64,000 nt of DNA from CAMYOC01 sp963704875 (GCA_963704875.1 CAVPIA010000008.1:496001-560000); one strand, 5' to 3'. Shown: positions 1-8,731, counted from the stretch's first letter. Translations and numbers: made by a program. Notes: generated by a model not told the origin, from the letters alone.

Positions 1-2
1 AC

Positions 3-572
3 GGGCAGCGCGGGTGGCAGTTCAGAGTCCTGCTCGACGGCAACCAGATCGGGTATCACAATTTCGAGCTGACTCAGGAAGAAGGCCTGGTCCGTTTGCA
101 TAGCAAGGCGTCTTTCAAGGTGAAGTTCCTGTTTTTTGACGCATACAGCTATGACCATTCCAACGAGGAACTCTGGGATGGCCAGTGTCTGCGGCAGATC
201 GATGCGCAGACACGTGTCAACGGCAAGATCCTGACCGTCTACGGCGAGCAGGACGCTGGTGGCTTTGTGCTGGCGAAAGACGGCGCCGAGGATGTCCTGG
301 CTGGCTGCGTGATGAGTTTTGCCTACTGGAAGCCCGAGTTCCTCGACCAGAAGCGGCTGCTCAACTCTCAGACCGGTGAGTATGTCCCGGTCGCCATCGA
401 ACCGGTCAGCGAAGAGAAACTAACGGTGCGGGGGCAGTCTGTAGAAGCCATCCGCTACACCCTGGATGCAGAAAAACTCGACATGCAGCTCTGGTACTCC
501 CCCGATCGGGAGTGGCTGGCGCTCGAATCCCGGACCAAGGGCGGCAGACTGCTCCGCTATGAATTGCTCTGA
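3..572 (+). CDS. DUF6134 family protein (5' end outside window)
   Basis: The reading frame is open from the window edge, so the start codon and any signal peptide lie upstream; 189 residues are visible. The first visible residues (GQRGWQFRVLLDG, then IGYHNFEL) and the later YSYDHSNEELWDG stretch match the DUF6134 pattern as I know it: all-beta proteins of unknown function, usually exported. A TTG at 96 would give a shorter product, but the upstream codons look equally coding. It is the first visible gene of a six-gene plus-strand run with a lipocalin, desaturase, FAD protein, DUF1365 and Cfa-like enzyme, so a role in envelope lipid handling is inferred from context only. Confidence 0.75.
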   Translation, partial: GQRGWQFRVLLDGNQIGYHNFELTQEEGLVRLHSKASFKVKFLFFDAYSYDHSNEELWDGQCLRQIDAQTRVNGKILTVYGEQDAGGFVLAKDGAEDVLAGCVMSFAYWKPEFLDQKRLLNSQTGEYVPVAIEPVSEEKLTVRGQSVEAIRYTLDAEKLDMQLWYSPDREWLALESRTKGGRLLRYELL

Positions 573-624
573 GCTGCAGCAAGAGCCGCAGCAGGATCCA
601 CAGCCAATCAAACAGGACATGAAT

Positions 625-1161
625 ATGCGTCAGACACTACTGGCAATCCTTTCCGCGACTGCTCTCGGCGGTTGCGCGGGCAATCCCCTGCCGCCGATAA
701 AGCCTGTCGATCATGTCGACCTCGAACGGTTTATGGGCGATTGGTATGTTATCGCAGCAATCCCGACATCCATCGAGAAAGAGTCCTACAACGCGGTGGA
801 GACGTACAGACTGACAGACGACGGGGAGATCGCGACGACCTTTACGTTTAACAAGGGCGGATTCGATGGCGAGCGAAAGGAATATCGGCCGACGGGTTTT
901 GTCCGCGATACCGAGTCCAACGCGGTCTGGGGCATGCAATTTATCTGGCCGATCAAAGCAGATTACCGGATCGCCTATCTGAACGCCGATTACTCGGTGA
1001 CCGTGATTGCCCGGAACAAACGAGATTACGTATGGATCATGGCGCGGACGCCTGAAATCCCCGATGCGGATTATGCGCAACTGATCACGCTGATCGCGGA
1101 TTTCGGTTATGACACCAGCCTGATTCGCAAGGTACCGCAACGCTGGCCTGCAACGACGTGA
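625..1161 (+). CDS. blc: outer-membrane lipocalin (Blc-like lipoprotein)
   Basis: A 178-residue protein with a lipoprotein signal peptide and lipobox LGGC (Cys17). The lipocalin G-x-W motif is GDWY at 38-41, and the second family motif is RDYVWIMARTP, close to E. coli Blc. Blc-type lipocalins bind fatty acids or lysophospholipids at the outer membrane. The ATG at 625 is preferred because AGGA at 614-617 lies seven bases before it; the ATG at 619 is only one base from that AGGA. Its stop overlaps the desaturase start (GTGA), so the two are translationally coupled. The family call is secure; the ligand is unknown. Confidence 0.9.
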   Translation: MRQTLLAILSATALGGCAGNPLPPIKPVDHVDLERFMGDWYVIAAIPTSIEKESYNAVETYRLTDDGEIATTFTFNKGGFDGERKEYRPTGFVRDTESNAVWGMQFIWPIKADYRIAYLNADYSVTVIARNKRDYVWIMARTPEIPDADYAQLITLIADFGYDTSLIRKVPQRWPATT

Positions 1162-2153
1162 GCAGACTCGCCACAACACACAGACCAGATTTGGACCGAC
1201 CAGGATCGGCAATCCGGGCAGCGGCGAGACGCTGGCTTGATAGCGAGGCCAGGTATGTCGATGACGCGGCAGCCGATCGTATCGACTGGCTTCGGGTATT
1301 GCCCTTCCTGCTGATGCACGTGGCTTGTCTGTCGGTGATTCTGGTCGGCTGGAGCCCGGTGGCGGTCACCGTCGCAGTCGCCTTGTATGCGCTGCGGATG
1401 CTCGCGATTACCGGCTTTTATCATCGCTATTTCTCGCACAAGACGTTTAAGACCTCGCGCCCGATGCAGTTCCTGTTCGCGGTGCTGGGTGCGTCAGCAG
1501 TGCAACGCGGGCCGCTGTGGTGGGCCGCGCACCACCGTCACCACCATGCACATGCGGATCAGGCAGACGACACCCATTCGCCTCGCCAGCGCGGCTTCTG
1601 GCACAGCCATGTCGCCTGGTTCATGAACCGCCGTAACCATCAGACCCGGCACAAACTGGTCAGGGATCTTTCGCGTTTTCCGGAACTGCGCTTCCTGGAC
1701 CGCTACGACATGCTGGTGCCAGTGCTGCTGGCGATCTCTCTGTTTCTGAGCGGAGTGCTGCTCGAGCGCGTCGCCCCCGGGCTCGGCACGAACGGCTGGC
1801 AGATGCTGGTATGGGGTTTCGTAATCTCTACCGTAGTGCTCTACCACGCGACCTTTACTGTCAATTCGCTGGCGCACACCTTCGGCCGACGACGCTATGC
1901 AACTCGGGATGACAGTCGCAACAACTTCTGGTTGGCGCTATTGACCTTCGGCGAGGGCTGGCACAACAACCATCACCACTATCCGGGCTCGGCGCGCCAG
2001 GGATTCTACTGGTGGGAGATCGACCTGACCTGGTATTTCCTGCGCCTGTTGCAGGCCTGCGGGCTGATCTGGGATGTGAGGCCCGTGCCACCCCGGATAA
2101 AGACCTCGCGCCTTATCAACAACCCGGCAAATCGCGCGGAGGCGCACCCATGA
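1158..2153 (+). CDS. acyl-CoA / fatty acid desaturase
   Basis: A 331-residue membrane-bound di-iron desaturase. The three histidine boxes are HRYFSH (89-94), HHRHHH (125-130) and HNNHHH (269-274), the arrangement of stearoyl-CoA desaturase-type enzymes that place a double bond in an acyl chain with O2. Hydrophobic segments flank the boxes (roughly 45-85, 105-120, 185-235). The start is GTG, overlapping the lipocalin stop by four bases, and its own end overlaps the next start. In this operon it could supply the unsaturated chain later modified by the Cfa-like methyltransferase; that link is inference. Regiospecificity cannot be read from the sequence. Confidence 0.93.
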   Translation: MSRLATTHRPDLDRPGSAIRAAARRWLDSEARYVDDAAADRIDWLRVLPFLLMHVACLSVILVGWSPVAVTVAVALYALRMLAITGFYHRYFSHKTFKTSRPMQFLFAVLGASAVQRGPLWWAAHHRHHHAHADQADDTHSPRQRGFWHSHVAWFMNRRNHQTRHKLVRDLSRFPELRFLDRYDMLVPVLLAISLFLSGVLLERVAPGLGTNGWQMLVWGFVISTVVLYHATFTVNSLAHTFGRRRYATRDDSRNNFWLALLTFGEGWHNNHHHYPGSARQGFYWWEIDLTWYFLRLLQACGLIWDVRPVPPRIKTSRLINNPANRAEAHP

Positions 2154-3427
2154 AGATCGCTATCGTCGGTACCGGCATCGCCGGTAATGTGGCGGCCTAC
2201 CATCTGGCCAGAGACCACGAAATCACTGTATTTGAGGCAGCCGATTATGTCGGTGGTCACACCAATACGGTCGAAGTAGAACACCGTGGGCGTCAGTACG
2301 CGGTCGACACCGGCTTTATTGTGTTTAATGACTGGACGTATCCGGAGTTTATCCGCCTGCTGGACGAGCTGGGGATCGAGTCGCAGAGCAGCAGCATGAG
2401 CTTCAGCGTCAGTTGCGAGAAGACCGGTCTCGAGTACAACGGCACGTCGCGCAACGCCCTGTTCGCCCAGCGCAGCAATCTGTTTCGGCCGTCCTTCTAT
2501 CGCATGATCGCCGATATTCTGCGCTTCAATCGTGAGGCGCCGGGTCTGCTGGAAGGCGCGGATGAAACCCTCACGATTGGGCAATACCTGCAGACTAACG
2601 GTTACTCAAAGGAATTCGTAGACCATTACATCGTACCCATGGGCGCAGCGATATGGTCGGCCGGGCCGGTGGGCCTGAAACATATGCAGGCGAAATTCTT
2701 CGTCCGCTTCTTTCACAATCACGGCATGCTCAACATCCGCAACCGGCCGGTGTGGCGGGTGATCCGTGGCGGATCGCAACGTTATGTGGAGAAGCTGGTC
2801 GCCGGCCATCGGGACCGGATCCGTTTGCGCCAGTCGGTTCAGTGGATCCGGCGAGGACCCAACGGGGTGCAGATCAAAGCAGGCGATAGCGAGCCAGAGT
2901 TTTTTGATCGGGTGTTTATCGCCTGCCATAGCGATCAGGCTCTGGCTATGCTCGCCGATCCCAGCCAGCAGGAGCGCGAGGTACTCGGCGCCATTAGCTA
3001 CCAGAAAAATGAAGCAGTCCTGCACACCGACGCTAAGCTGATGCCCAGGCGGAAACTCGCCTGGGCTGCGTGGAATTATCACTTGCTGGATCGCGAACAG
3101 GATCAGGTCGCTCTGACCTACAACATGAACATATTGCAAGGGCTGGATGCCCCTTGTCAGTTCTGTGTCACCCTGAATAACACCGCTGCGATCGACCCTG
3201 ACCGGATCATACGAACCATCAGCTATGACCATCCCGTCCTCAGCAACGAGGCGGTCGCGGCCCAGCAGCGCCATGGCGAAATCAACGGTGCAAAGCACAC
3301 CTATTTCTGCGGCGCTTACTGGCGCTTCGGCTTTCATGAAGACGGCGTCGTCAGCGCATTAACCGCCCTGCAACACTTTGATCAACGGCAGCAAAATGAA
3401 GAGTTGTATCTACGAAGGGCGGGTTAA
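2150..3427 (+). CDS. NAD/FAD-binding amine-oxidase-like protein (COG2907 type)
   Basis: A 425-residue flavoprotein. The N-terminal dinucleotide fold reads VGTGIAG (6-12), followed by an acidic FEAADYVGGHTNTV segment, as in the flavin-containing amine oxidase/protoporphyrinogen oxidase superfamily. The C-terminus has the expected FAD-closing segment (FCGAYWRFGFHEDGVVSA). Proteins of this type sit beside DUF1365 and Cfa-like genes in many proteobacteria; their reaction is not well established. The ATG at 2150 overlaps the desaturase stop by four bases (ATGA), and the gene runs 32 bases into DUF1365. It is probably an oxidoreductase acting on lipid-linked acyl chains; this is inference. Confidence 0.88.
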   Translation: MKIAIVGTGIAGNVAAYHLARDHEITVFEAADYVGGHTNTVEVEHRGRQYAVDTGFIVFNDWTYPEFIRLLDELGIESQSSSMSFSVSCEKTGLEYNGTSRNALFAQRSNLFRPSFYRMIADILRFNREAPGLLEGADETLTIGQYLQTNGYSKEFVDHYIVPMGAAIWSAGPVGLKHMQAKFFVRFFHNHGMLNIRNRPVWRVIRGGSQRYVEKLVAGHRDRIRLRQSVQWIRRGPNGVQIKAGDSEPEFFDRVFIACHSDQALAMLADPSQQEREVLGAISYQKNEAVLHTDAKLMPRRKLAWAAWNYHLLDREQDQVALTYNMNILQGLDAPCQFCVTLNNTAAIDPDRIIRTISYDHPVLSNEAVAAQQRHGEINGAKHTYFCGAYWRFGFHEDGVVSALTALQHFDQRQQNEELYLRRAG

Positions 3428-4172
3428 ACACCAGCGCTCCGCTCCGGTGGAGCACGGTTTCGAATACCGCCTGTTTATGATGTACCTTGACCTGGCTGAG
3501 GCCCCGCAGCTGTTCCAAAAGCGCTGGTTGTGGTCGGTCGGCCGGCGTTCGCTGGCCTGGCTCAAACGGGAAGACCACATGGGCGACCCGGCGCGTTCGC
3601 TGGACGACTCCGTGCGCGATCTGGTGGCTGCAAGAACCGGCCGCCGGCCAAGTGGCCCGATCCGGCTACTGACCCATCTGCGCTATTTCGGCTACTGTTT
3701 CAATCCGGTCAGTTTCTACTATTGTTTTGACCAGGAAGATCGCCGGGTGGAGACCATCGTTGCCGAGGTCAACAATACGCCTTGGGGTGAACAGCACTGT
3801 TACGTGCTCGCCGACGGTGCCGAGCTCGGCACCACCGGTGCCCGACGGTTCAGCTTGTCCAAACAGATGCATGTGTCGCCATTTATGCCGATGGATATCG
3901 AATACGACTGGCGCTTCTCCTCGCCCGGCGATCTGCTGTCCGTACACATGCGGAACCTCAGGGGCGGCAAATCACTCTTTAACGTCAGTCTGGCGCTTGA
4001 GCGCAGCGAGATCTCGGGTCCGGCATTGGCCCGGGTGCTCATCATGTATCCACTGATGACCGCCAGAGTCTTTCTCGCGATCCACTGGCAGGCCTTGCGG
4101 CTGTGGCTCAAACGCTGCCCATTCTTCACCCATCCCGACAAGGAGGCGTCCGCCGCGGCGACCCCGAAATGA
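3396..4172 (+). CDS. DUF1365 domain-containing protein
   Basis: A 258-residue protein. The family hallmarks are visible: an N-terminal YEGRVKHQR segment, then HLRYFGYCFNPVSFYYCF (95-111), and the F-HVSPFMPMD type segment (here QMHVSPFMPMD) further on. DUF1365 proteins have no proven reaction but co-occur almost invariably with the amine-oxidase-like protein upstream and a Cfa-like methyltransferase downstream, exactly as here. The start lies 32 bases inside the upstream gene, and the end overlaps the Cfa-like start by four bases (ATGA), which indicates one cotranscribed unit. Function beyond lipid modification context is unknown. Confidence 0.9.
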   Translation: MKSCIYEGRVKHQRSAPVEHGFEYRLFMMYLDLAEAPQLFQKRWLWSVGRRSLAWLKREDHMGDPARSLDDSVRDLVAARTGRRPSGPIRLLTHLRYFGYCFNPVSFYYCFDQEDRRVETIVAEVNNTPWGEQHCYVLADGAELGTTGARRFSLSKQMHVSPFMPMDIEYDWRFSSPGDLLSVHMRNLRGGKSLFNVSLALERSEISGPALARVLIMYPLMTARVFLAIHWQALRLWLKRCPFFTHPDKEASAAATPK

Positions 4173-5446
4173 AATCGATCGCAATTTCCTCGCCCCGCGC
4201 GCTCGCCGGCACACCGAAACCATCGTCCCTCGATGGCCTCGGCCGCCGTCTGGTGCTGAAGCGATTGAAGGGCCTCTCCCGTGGCCGTCTGGTCCTCAAC
4301 GATGGCGATGAAACCCTTGAATTTGGTCAAACTGCCGCGTCCGCTGATCTGACGGTGCATGCCAATGTCATCGACCGTCGCTTCTATGGCGACATCGCGT
4401 TCGGTGGGGCGCTCGGTGCCGGCGAATCGTATATGCAGGGTTACTGGAGCTGCGATGACCTCACCGGACTGATCCGGATTCTGCTAAGGAACCGGGACGT
4501 GCTCGACGGCATGGATAGCGGGCTCTCACACCTGACCGTGCCGTTGCAAAAGATGTTCCACTGGGTCAACCGGAACACCCGATCCGGCAGCCAGAGAAAT
4601 ATCGCTGCCCACTATGATCTGGGCAATGATTTCTTCCGCCTCTGGCTTGACCCGACAATGATGTATTCGGCAGCGATCTTTGAGCGAGCCGATATGAGTC
4701 TGCATCAGGCGTCCACTGCAAAACTCGACCGGATCTGCCGCAAGCTCGAGCTGCAGCCAGGAGATCACGTCGTCGAGATCGGTACCGGCTGGGGTGGGTT
4801 TGCGCTGCACGCGGCCGCCAACTATGGCTGTGAAGTAACCACCACCACAATCTCAAGAGAGCAGTTCGAGCTTGCATCCGAGCGTGTGGCGCAGGCCGGG
4901 CTGTCGGATCGCATTCATCTGTTGCTTGAGGATTATCGCGATCTCAACGGACGCTATGACAAGCTTGTTTCGATCGAGATGATCGAGGCCGTCGGTCATC
5001 AATATCTGGATACCTACTTTGAGAAGTGCAGTCGCTTGCTCAAGGACGACGGCGCGATGCTGTTGCAGGCGATTACGATCCAGGACCAGCGCTACACCCA
5101 GGCCCTGAAATCGGTCGACTTCATCAAACGATATATCTTCCCGGGCAGCTTCATTCCTTCGGTGACTGCTATCGCCGGTAGTGTCGCGCGCTCGACAGAC
5201 ATGAAGATGTTCCATATGGAAGACATCGGACCTCACTACGCGACAACCTTGCGCCGCTGGCGCGAACGCTTCTTCGACCGGATCGAAGACGTCCGCGGGC
5301 AGGGCTATCCGGAAGAGTTCGTGCGCATGTGGGACTACTATCTTTGCTACTGCGAAGGTGGCTTTTTGGAACGGGCGATTGGCGATGTGCAGGTTCTGCT
5401 GACCAAGCCGGGCAACCGCCGCCCCGCGTTGATCCCGGCGCTCTAG
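4169..5446 (+). CDS. cfa: Cfa-like SAM-dependent lipid methyltransferase
   Basis: A 425-residue enzyme of the cyclopropane-fatty-acyl-phospholipid synthase family, which transfers a methyl(ene) group from SAM to a double bond in a phospholipid acyl chain. Visible motifs are AAHYDLGNDFF (147-156), the SAM-binding VVEIGTGWGG (201-210), SIEMIEAVGHQY, and FIKRYIFPGSFIPS. The start is taken at the ATG in the ATGA overlap with DUF1365. In other bacteria members make cyclopropane, 10-methyl or furan fatty acids, depending on partner oxidoreductases. With a desaturase and flavoprotein in the same operon a product other than simple cyclopropane is possible, but not demonstrable here. Confidence 0.9.
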   Translation: MKSIAISSPRALAGTPKPSSLDGLGRRLVLKRLKGLSRGRLVLNDGDETLEFGQTAASADLTVHANVIDRRFYGDIAFGGALGAGESYMQGYWSCDDLTGLIRILLRNRDVLDGMDSGLSHLTVPLQKMFHWVNRNTRSGSQRNIAAHYDLGNDFFRLWLDPTMMYSAAIFERADMSLHQASTAKLDRICRKLELQPGDHVVEIGTGWGGFALHAAANYGCEVTTTTISREQFELASERVAQAGLSDRIHLLLEDYRDLNGRYDKLVSIEMIEAVGHQYLDTYFEKCSRLLKDDGAMLLQAITIQDQRYTQALKSVDFIKRYIFPGSFIPSVTAIAGSVARSTDMKMFHMEDIGPHYATTLRRWRERFFDRIEDVRGQGYPEEFVRMWDYYLCYCEGGFLERAIGDVQVLLTKPGNRRPALIPAL

Positions 5447-5840
5447 TGTCCTTACGGTCCGCAACCAGCGATCCGGACCGGCATCCCTGCTGGCCCGGTC
5501 TGCTGCAGTGCAGTGCCGGCTCTGCGCGGCGGTGCACAACTGAGACACCACGCCTGAAGGCAAAAAAAGAACTCTCGAACCTGGCGTCTATCCCCTCTCC
5601 CACCCATTGACCGCTATCTCACCTATACTCGACGGAGGCGACCAACCGGCGACGCAAACCGAGCTGTCGGTAGAGACGACGTGCCGGGCGTGATTGCTGT
5701 ATTGCGGCAAGCTCACTGCTGGCAGTGTCATGCCGGAGAATCAGACCGGTCTGGATGATGGCGGATTCAACATCAATCCCCATCGCGTTGACGCCTGAGA
5801 AAGCAAATACAAATATATAAAATATTGCGGGGGCTATCTG
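5447..5840. other. intergenic region, no gene recognised
   Basis: A 394-base gap between the lipid operon and the globin gene. I see no credible coding frame. There is a weak dyad (GGTCCG near 5457 with CGGACC near 5475) with no T run, and a strikingly AT-rich patch (about 5804-5826) just before the globin gene that may hold its promoter. No confident -35/-10 pair could be assigned. Confidence 0.6.
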
Positions 5841-6212
5841 ATGAGTGGAACTTCTCTCTATCAGCGACTGGGTGGCTATGACGGTATTGCCGGGTTTGCG
5901 AACAATCTGTTGCCACGTTTGCAGAGTGATCCCGGGTTGGCTCGCTTTTGGCAGAACCGGGGCGACGACGGGATTGCCAGAGAAAAGCAGTTGCTGATCG
6001 ACTACCTGTGCTCGATAGCTGGCGGGCCGGTTTACTACACCGGCCGGGACATGAAAATTTCCCACCAGGGTATGCAAGTCGGCGACAGTGACTGGTCGAG
6101 TTTCCTGCAACATGCCGGCGCCGCGCTGGCCGCGCTGGAGGTGCCCAAGCAGGAATGCGATGAGATCGTGGCTTTCGTGTTGACCCTGAAAGACGATATT
6201 GTCGAGACATAG
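5841..6212 (+). CDS. group I truncated hemoglobin
   Basis: A 123-residue globin with the family opening SLYQRLGGYDGI (5-16). It also has the proximal-histidine region GRDMKISHQGM, with His75 as the likely heme ligand (F8). Truncated globins bind O2 or NO in the cytoplasm. The position that normally holds the distal Tyr (B10) appears by eye to be Leu24, which would alter ligand chemistry; this alignment is mine and needs checking. A G-rich Shine-Dalgarno-like stretch lies about eight bases before the ATG. It is a single gene with its own upstream AT-rich region. Confidence 0.85.
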   Translation: MSGTSLYQRLGGYDGIAGFANNLLPRLQSDPGLARFWQNRGDDGIAREKQLLIDYLCSIAGGPVYYTGRDMKISHQGMQVGDSDWSSFLQHAGAALAALEVPKQECDEIVAFVLTLKDDIVET

Positions 6213-6323
6213 GCCGCACGCATATCCGGTGTGCCTGGCGGGCTATTGAGCACCAATCATTGAGCCCCAGCCGTTGTTAATATGCTGCGCATGATCTTGA
6301 ACCTGTAACAGGATGCGTTAGTC

Positions 6324-6644
6324 ATGGGACGTTGCGTTATTGCTGCTTACACGCCCAAACCCGGGGCAGAACAGGCACTGCTGGAGGCCGTGCAAAAGCA
6401 TCTTGAGGTGCTGCGCGCGGAATCGCTCGTCACCGAGCGGCCTGCGTATGTGATGCGCGCAGCCAACGGTACGGTCGTCGAAGTGTTCGAGTGGCGTTCC
6501 GCTGAATCCATCAAACAGGCTCACGAAAATCCGGCGGTTCAGTCCCTTTGGGCTGAATTCGGGGCTATCTGCGAATACACACGGCTGGCCAGACTGCCGG
6601 AGGCTCAGGATATGTTTGCTGAATTCGACTCGGTGGAATTCTAG
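6324..6644 (+). CDS. small dimeric alpha/beta-barrel-like protein (ABM-like), unknown function
   Basis: A 106-residue cytoplasmic protein without signal peptide or membrane segment. The pattern (VIAAYTPKPGAEQALLEAV at 5-23, then VVEVFEWRSAESIKQAHENP) resembles the antibiotic-biosynthesis-monooxygenase / stress-responsive dimeric barrel fold, in which a strand and helix are followed by a W-x-S-x-E-x segment. No catalytic residue can be named. It stands alone between the globin and the MoaD-like gene; start chosen at the first ATG. The family call is tentative. Confidence 0.6.
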   Translation: MGRCVIAAYTPKPGAEQALLEAVQKHLEVLRAESLVTERPAYVMRAANGTVVEVFEWRSAESIKQAHENPAVQSLWAEFGAICEYTRLARLPEAQDMFAEFDSVEF

Positions 6645-6743
6645 CTCAAGTGCGTTGCCGGTGTCTGGCGTCGCGTGGCTGACCTGCACACGCAGAATCC
6701 GTCCCCGCTTGGGGAGCGTAGTGGTACCCAGGAGCTTGAGGCC

Positions 6744-7016
6744 ATGCCAAGGCTGAGTTTTACCCGCAACCTGTTGCGTCACGTCGATGCCCCCTCGTCC
6801 GCCGACGTAACGGGCGTGACGGTGGGGGCGGCGCTGGAGAACTACTTCCAGACCCACCCGCGAGTGCGCGCCTATGTGCTGGACGACCAGGGCGCAGTGC
6901 GCAAGCATGTTGCGATCTTTCTGAATCAGGCACCAATCCACGATCGTACCGGGCTTTCGGACCCGGTCTCGCCGGCAGACGAAGTGTTTGTCGCTCAGGC
7001 ACTTTCCGGAGGCTGA
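6744..7016 (+). CDS. MoaD/ThiS-family ubiquitin-like protein ending in Gly-Gly
   Basis: A 90-residue beta-grasp protein. The C-terminus reads FVAQALSGG, ending in the Gly-Gly that E1-like enzymes adenylate in MoaD and ThiS. The internal pattern TVGAALENYFQTHP...VLDDQGAVRKHVAIFLN...DPVSPADEVFV matches MoaD-type sequences. The ATG at 6744 is chosen because the upstream codons look unrelated and GGAG lies nine bases before it. The gene ends one base before the BNR-repeat gene, so they are almost certainly cotranscribed. No E1 (MoeB/ThiF) or JAMM protease is nearby. A sulfur-carrier role is likely; protein conjugation is only a possibility. Confidence 0.85.
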   Translation: MPRLSFTRNLLRHVDAPSSADVTGVTVGAALENYFQTHPRVRAYVLDDQGAVRKHVAIFLNQAPIHDRTGLSDPVSPADEVFVAQALSGG

Positions 7017-7017
7017 T

Positions 7018-8121
7018 ATGAACAACCGATTTCTGGTGGGGACCCGCAAGGGCTTGTTTCGTATCGAACGCGATCCGAAGGGTCACTGGGATATTGCCGG
7101 CACCTGGTTTGCCGGCGATCCGGTTTCTGCGGTACTACCGGAGCCAGGTGGCAAGCGGCTGTATGCAGCGCTGGATCTGGGCCATTTTGGCGTCAAGATG
7201 CAGTGCTCGGATGACGACGGCGAGACCTGGTCCGAAATTTCGGCGCCCGCGTTTCCGGAGAAACCCGAGGGACTCGAAGACAAGGACCCGATGCGCGGGG
7301 TTGATGTCCCCTGGAATACTCAGCTGATCTGGTGTCTGGAAGCCGCGACGCGCGACGAGCTATGGTGCGGCACCGTACCCGGCGGGCTGTTCCATTCCGA
7401 TGATGCCGGCAAGCACTGGACGCTGATGCGCTCGCTTTGGGACGACCCACGACGCCAGAAATGGATGGGTGGCGGCTACGATTTTCCCGGTATTCACTCC
7501 ATCGTTGTGCATCCGCATGACAAATCCTGCGTCACGGTTGGCGTCTCCGTTGGCGGCGTCTGGACCAGCGCGAATGCGGGAACCGACTGGGAGTTGATCG
7601 GCGACGGCCTGCGCAACGCCTACATGCCGCCGGAGCTGGCTCACGATCCCGTTTCCCAGGATCCGCACAGGATCGTGCAATGCCCGGCCCGACCAGAGCG
7701 ATTGTGGATGCAGCATCATAACGGCGTGTTTGTCAGCGATGACGGCGGTCGGAAATGGCGTGAACTGGATCAGGTGGCGCTGTCGGGATTTGGTTTTGCG
7801 CTGGCGGTTCACCCAGGCGATCCGGACACTGCCTGGTTTGTCCCGGCAGGCAAAGATGAGCGGCGCTATCCGGTCGACGCACGTCTTGCTGTCACCCGGA
7901 CCCGGGACGGCGGCCGGACTTTTGACGTGCTGACAGATGGTCTGCCGCAGGGTCCCGCCTATGATCTGGTCTATCGTCACGCGCTGGACCTGGCTGCCGA
8001 TGGCGAACGACTTGCGTTTGGCAGTACCACCGGTTCACTCTGGGTCAGCGAAGATCAGGGCGACCACTGGCAGATCATCAGCGCACATCTGCCACCGGTA
8101 CTTTGCGTTCGTTTCCAGTGA
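7018..8121 (+). CDS. BNR/Asp-box beta-propeller protein (sialidase-like fold)
   Basis: A 367-residue protein with at least five Asp-box repeats of the S-x-D-x-G-x-x-W type: SDDDGETW, SDDAGKHW, SANAGTDW, SDDGGRKW and SEDQGDHW. These mark a propeller fold as in sialidases or VPS10/YCF48-like proteins. There is no signal peptide, so it is probably cytoplasmic, and no sialidase arginine triad is obvious; glycosidase activity should not be assumed. It follows the MoaD-like gene by one base. MoaD-like/BNR pairs recur in bacteria, as I recall, but the functional link is not known. Confidence 0.85.
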   Translation: MNNRFLVGTRKGLFRIERDPKGHWDIAGTWFAGDPVSAVLPEPGGKRLYAALDLGHFGVKMQCSDDDGETWSEISAPAFPEKPEGLEDKDPMRGVDVPWNTQLIWCLEAATRDELWCGTVPGGLFHSDDAGKHWTLMRSLWDDPRRQKWMGGGYDFPGIHSIVVHPHDKSCVTVGVSVGGVWTSANAGTDWELIGDGLRNAYMPPELAHDPVSQDPHRIVQCPARPERLWMQHHNGVFVSDDGGRKWRELDQVALSGFGFALAVHPGDPDTAWFVPAGKDERRYPVDARLAVTRTRDGGRTFDVLTDGLPQGPAYDLVYRHALDLAADGERLAFGSTTGSLWVSEDQGDHWQIISAHLPPVLCVRFQ

Positions 8122-8131
8122 GGAAACATTT

Positions 8132-8731
8132 ATGCTGAAACTCTACGACTATCCGGACTCGGGTAACGCCTACAAGATCCGTCTATTGCTTACCCAACTT
8201 GAATACCCGTTTGAGCGGGTTCTGGTCGATATCCGCAAGGGAGAAAGTCGGACACCGGAATTTCTGGCAAAGAACCCCAATCATCGGATCCCGGTGCTGG
8301 AATGGCCGGACGGCCGCTGCCTGGCAGAGTCAAACGCCATTCTGTTCCATCTCGCCGGGCGATCCGCACTATTGCCCGAAGATTCATGGCTGCGCGCGTT
8401 GGTTCTGCAGTGGCTGTTCTTCGAACAATATAGTCACGAGCCGTATATCGCCGTTGTTCGCTTCTGGCATCATGCGGGCAGCATTGAAGAGAATCGTGCT
8501 GCATTGCCAGTGAAGATGGAAGGCGGATACCAGGCCTTGAGGTTGATGGAGCAGCATCTCGCCCGCAACGATTTCTTCGTCGGCGAGCGTTACTCGATCG
8601 CGGATATTGCCCTGTATGCCTACACCCATGTAGCACCCGAGGGTGGTTTCAATCTGCACGACTTCCCCGCCCTGCGGGCCTGGCTGGATCGGGTGGCGGC
8701 GCAGCCCGGACATATCAGCATCAACGACTGA
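8132..8731 (+). CDS. glutathione S-transferase family protein
   Basis: A 199-residue GST with thioredoxin-fold N-terminus (LKLYDYPDSGNAYKIRLLL, 2-20), including the Ser10 region expected for the activating hydroxyl. The cis-proline segment is HRIPVLEWPDG and the glutathione-binding ESNAIL motif follows. The C-terminal helical domain has the N-cap/hydrophobic staple region SIADIALYAY. The start at 8132 lies ten bases after the BNR gene with AGGA just upstream, suggesting one operon. Substrate unknown. Confidence 0.9.
   Translation: MLKLYDYPDSGNAYKIRLLLTQLEYPFERVLVDIRKGESRTPEFLAKNPNHRIPVLEWPDGRCLAESNAILFHLAGRSALLPEDSWLRALVLQWLFFEQYSHEPYIAVVRFWHHAGSIEENRAALPVKMEGGYQALRLMEQHLARNDFFVGERYSIADIALYAYTHVAPEGGFNLHDFPALRAWLDRVAAQPGHISIND

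Noticed and set aside
5607..5629. Promoter TTGACC...TATACT before the globin gene
   Set aside because: The spacer is only about 11 bases, too short for a sigma-70 promoter, and it is over 200 bases from the ATG.
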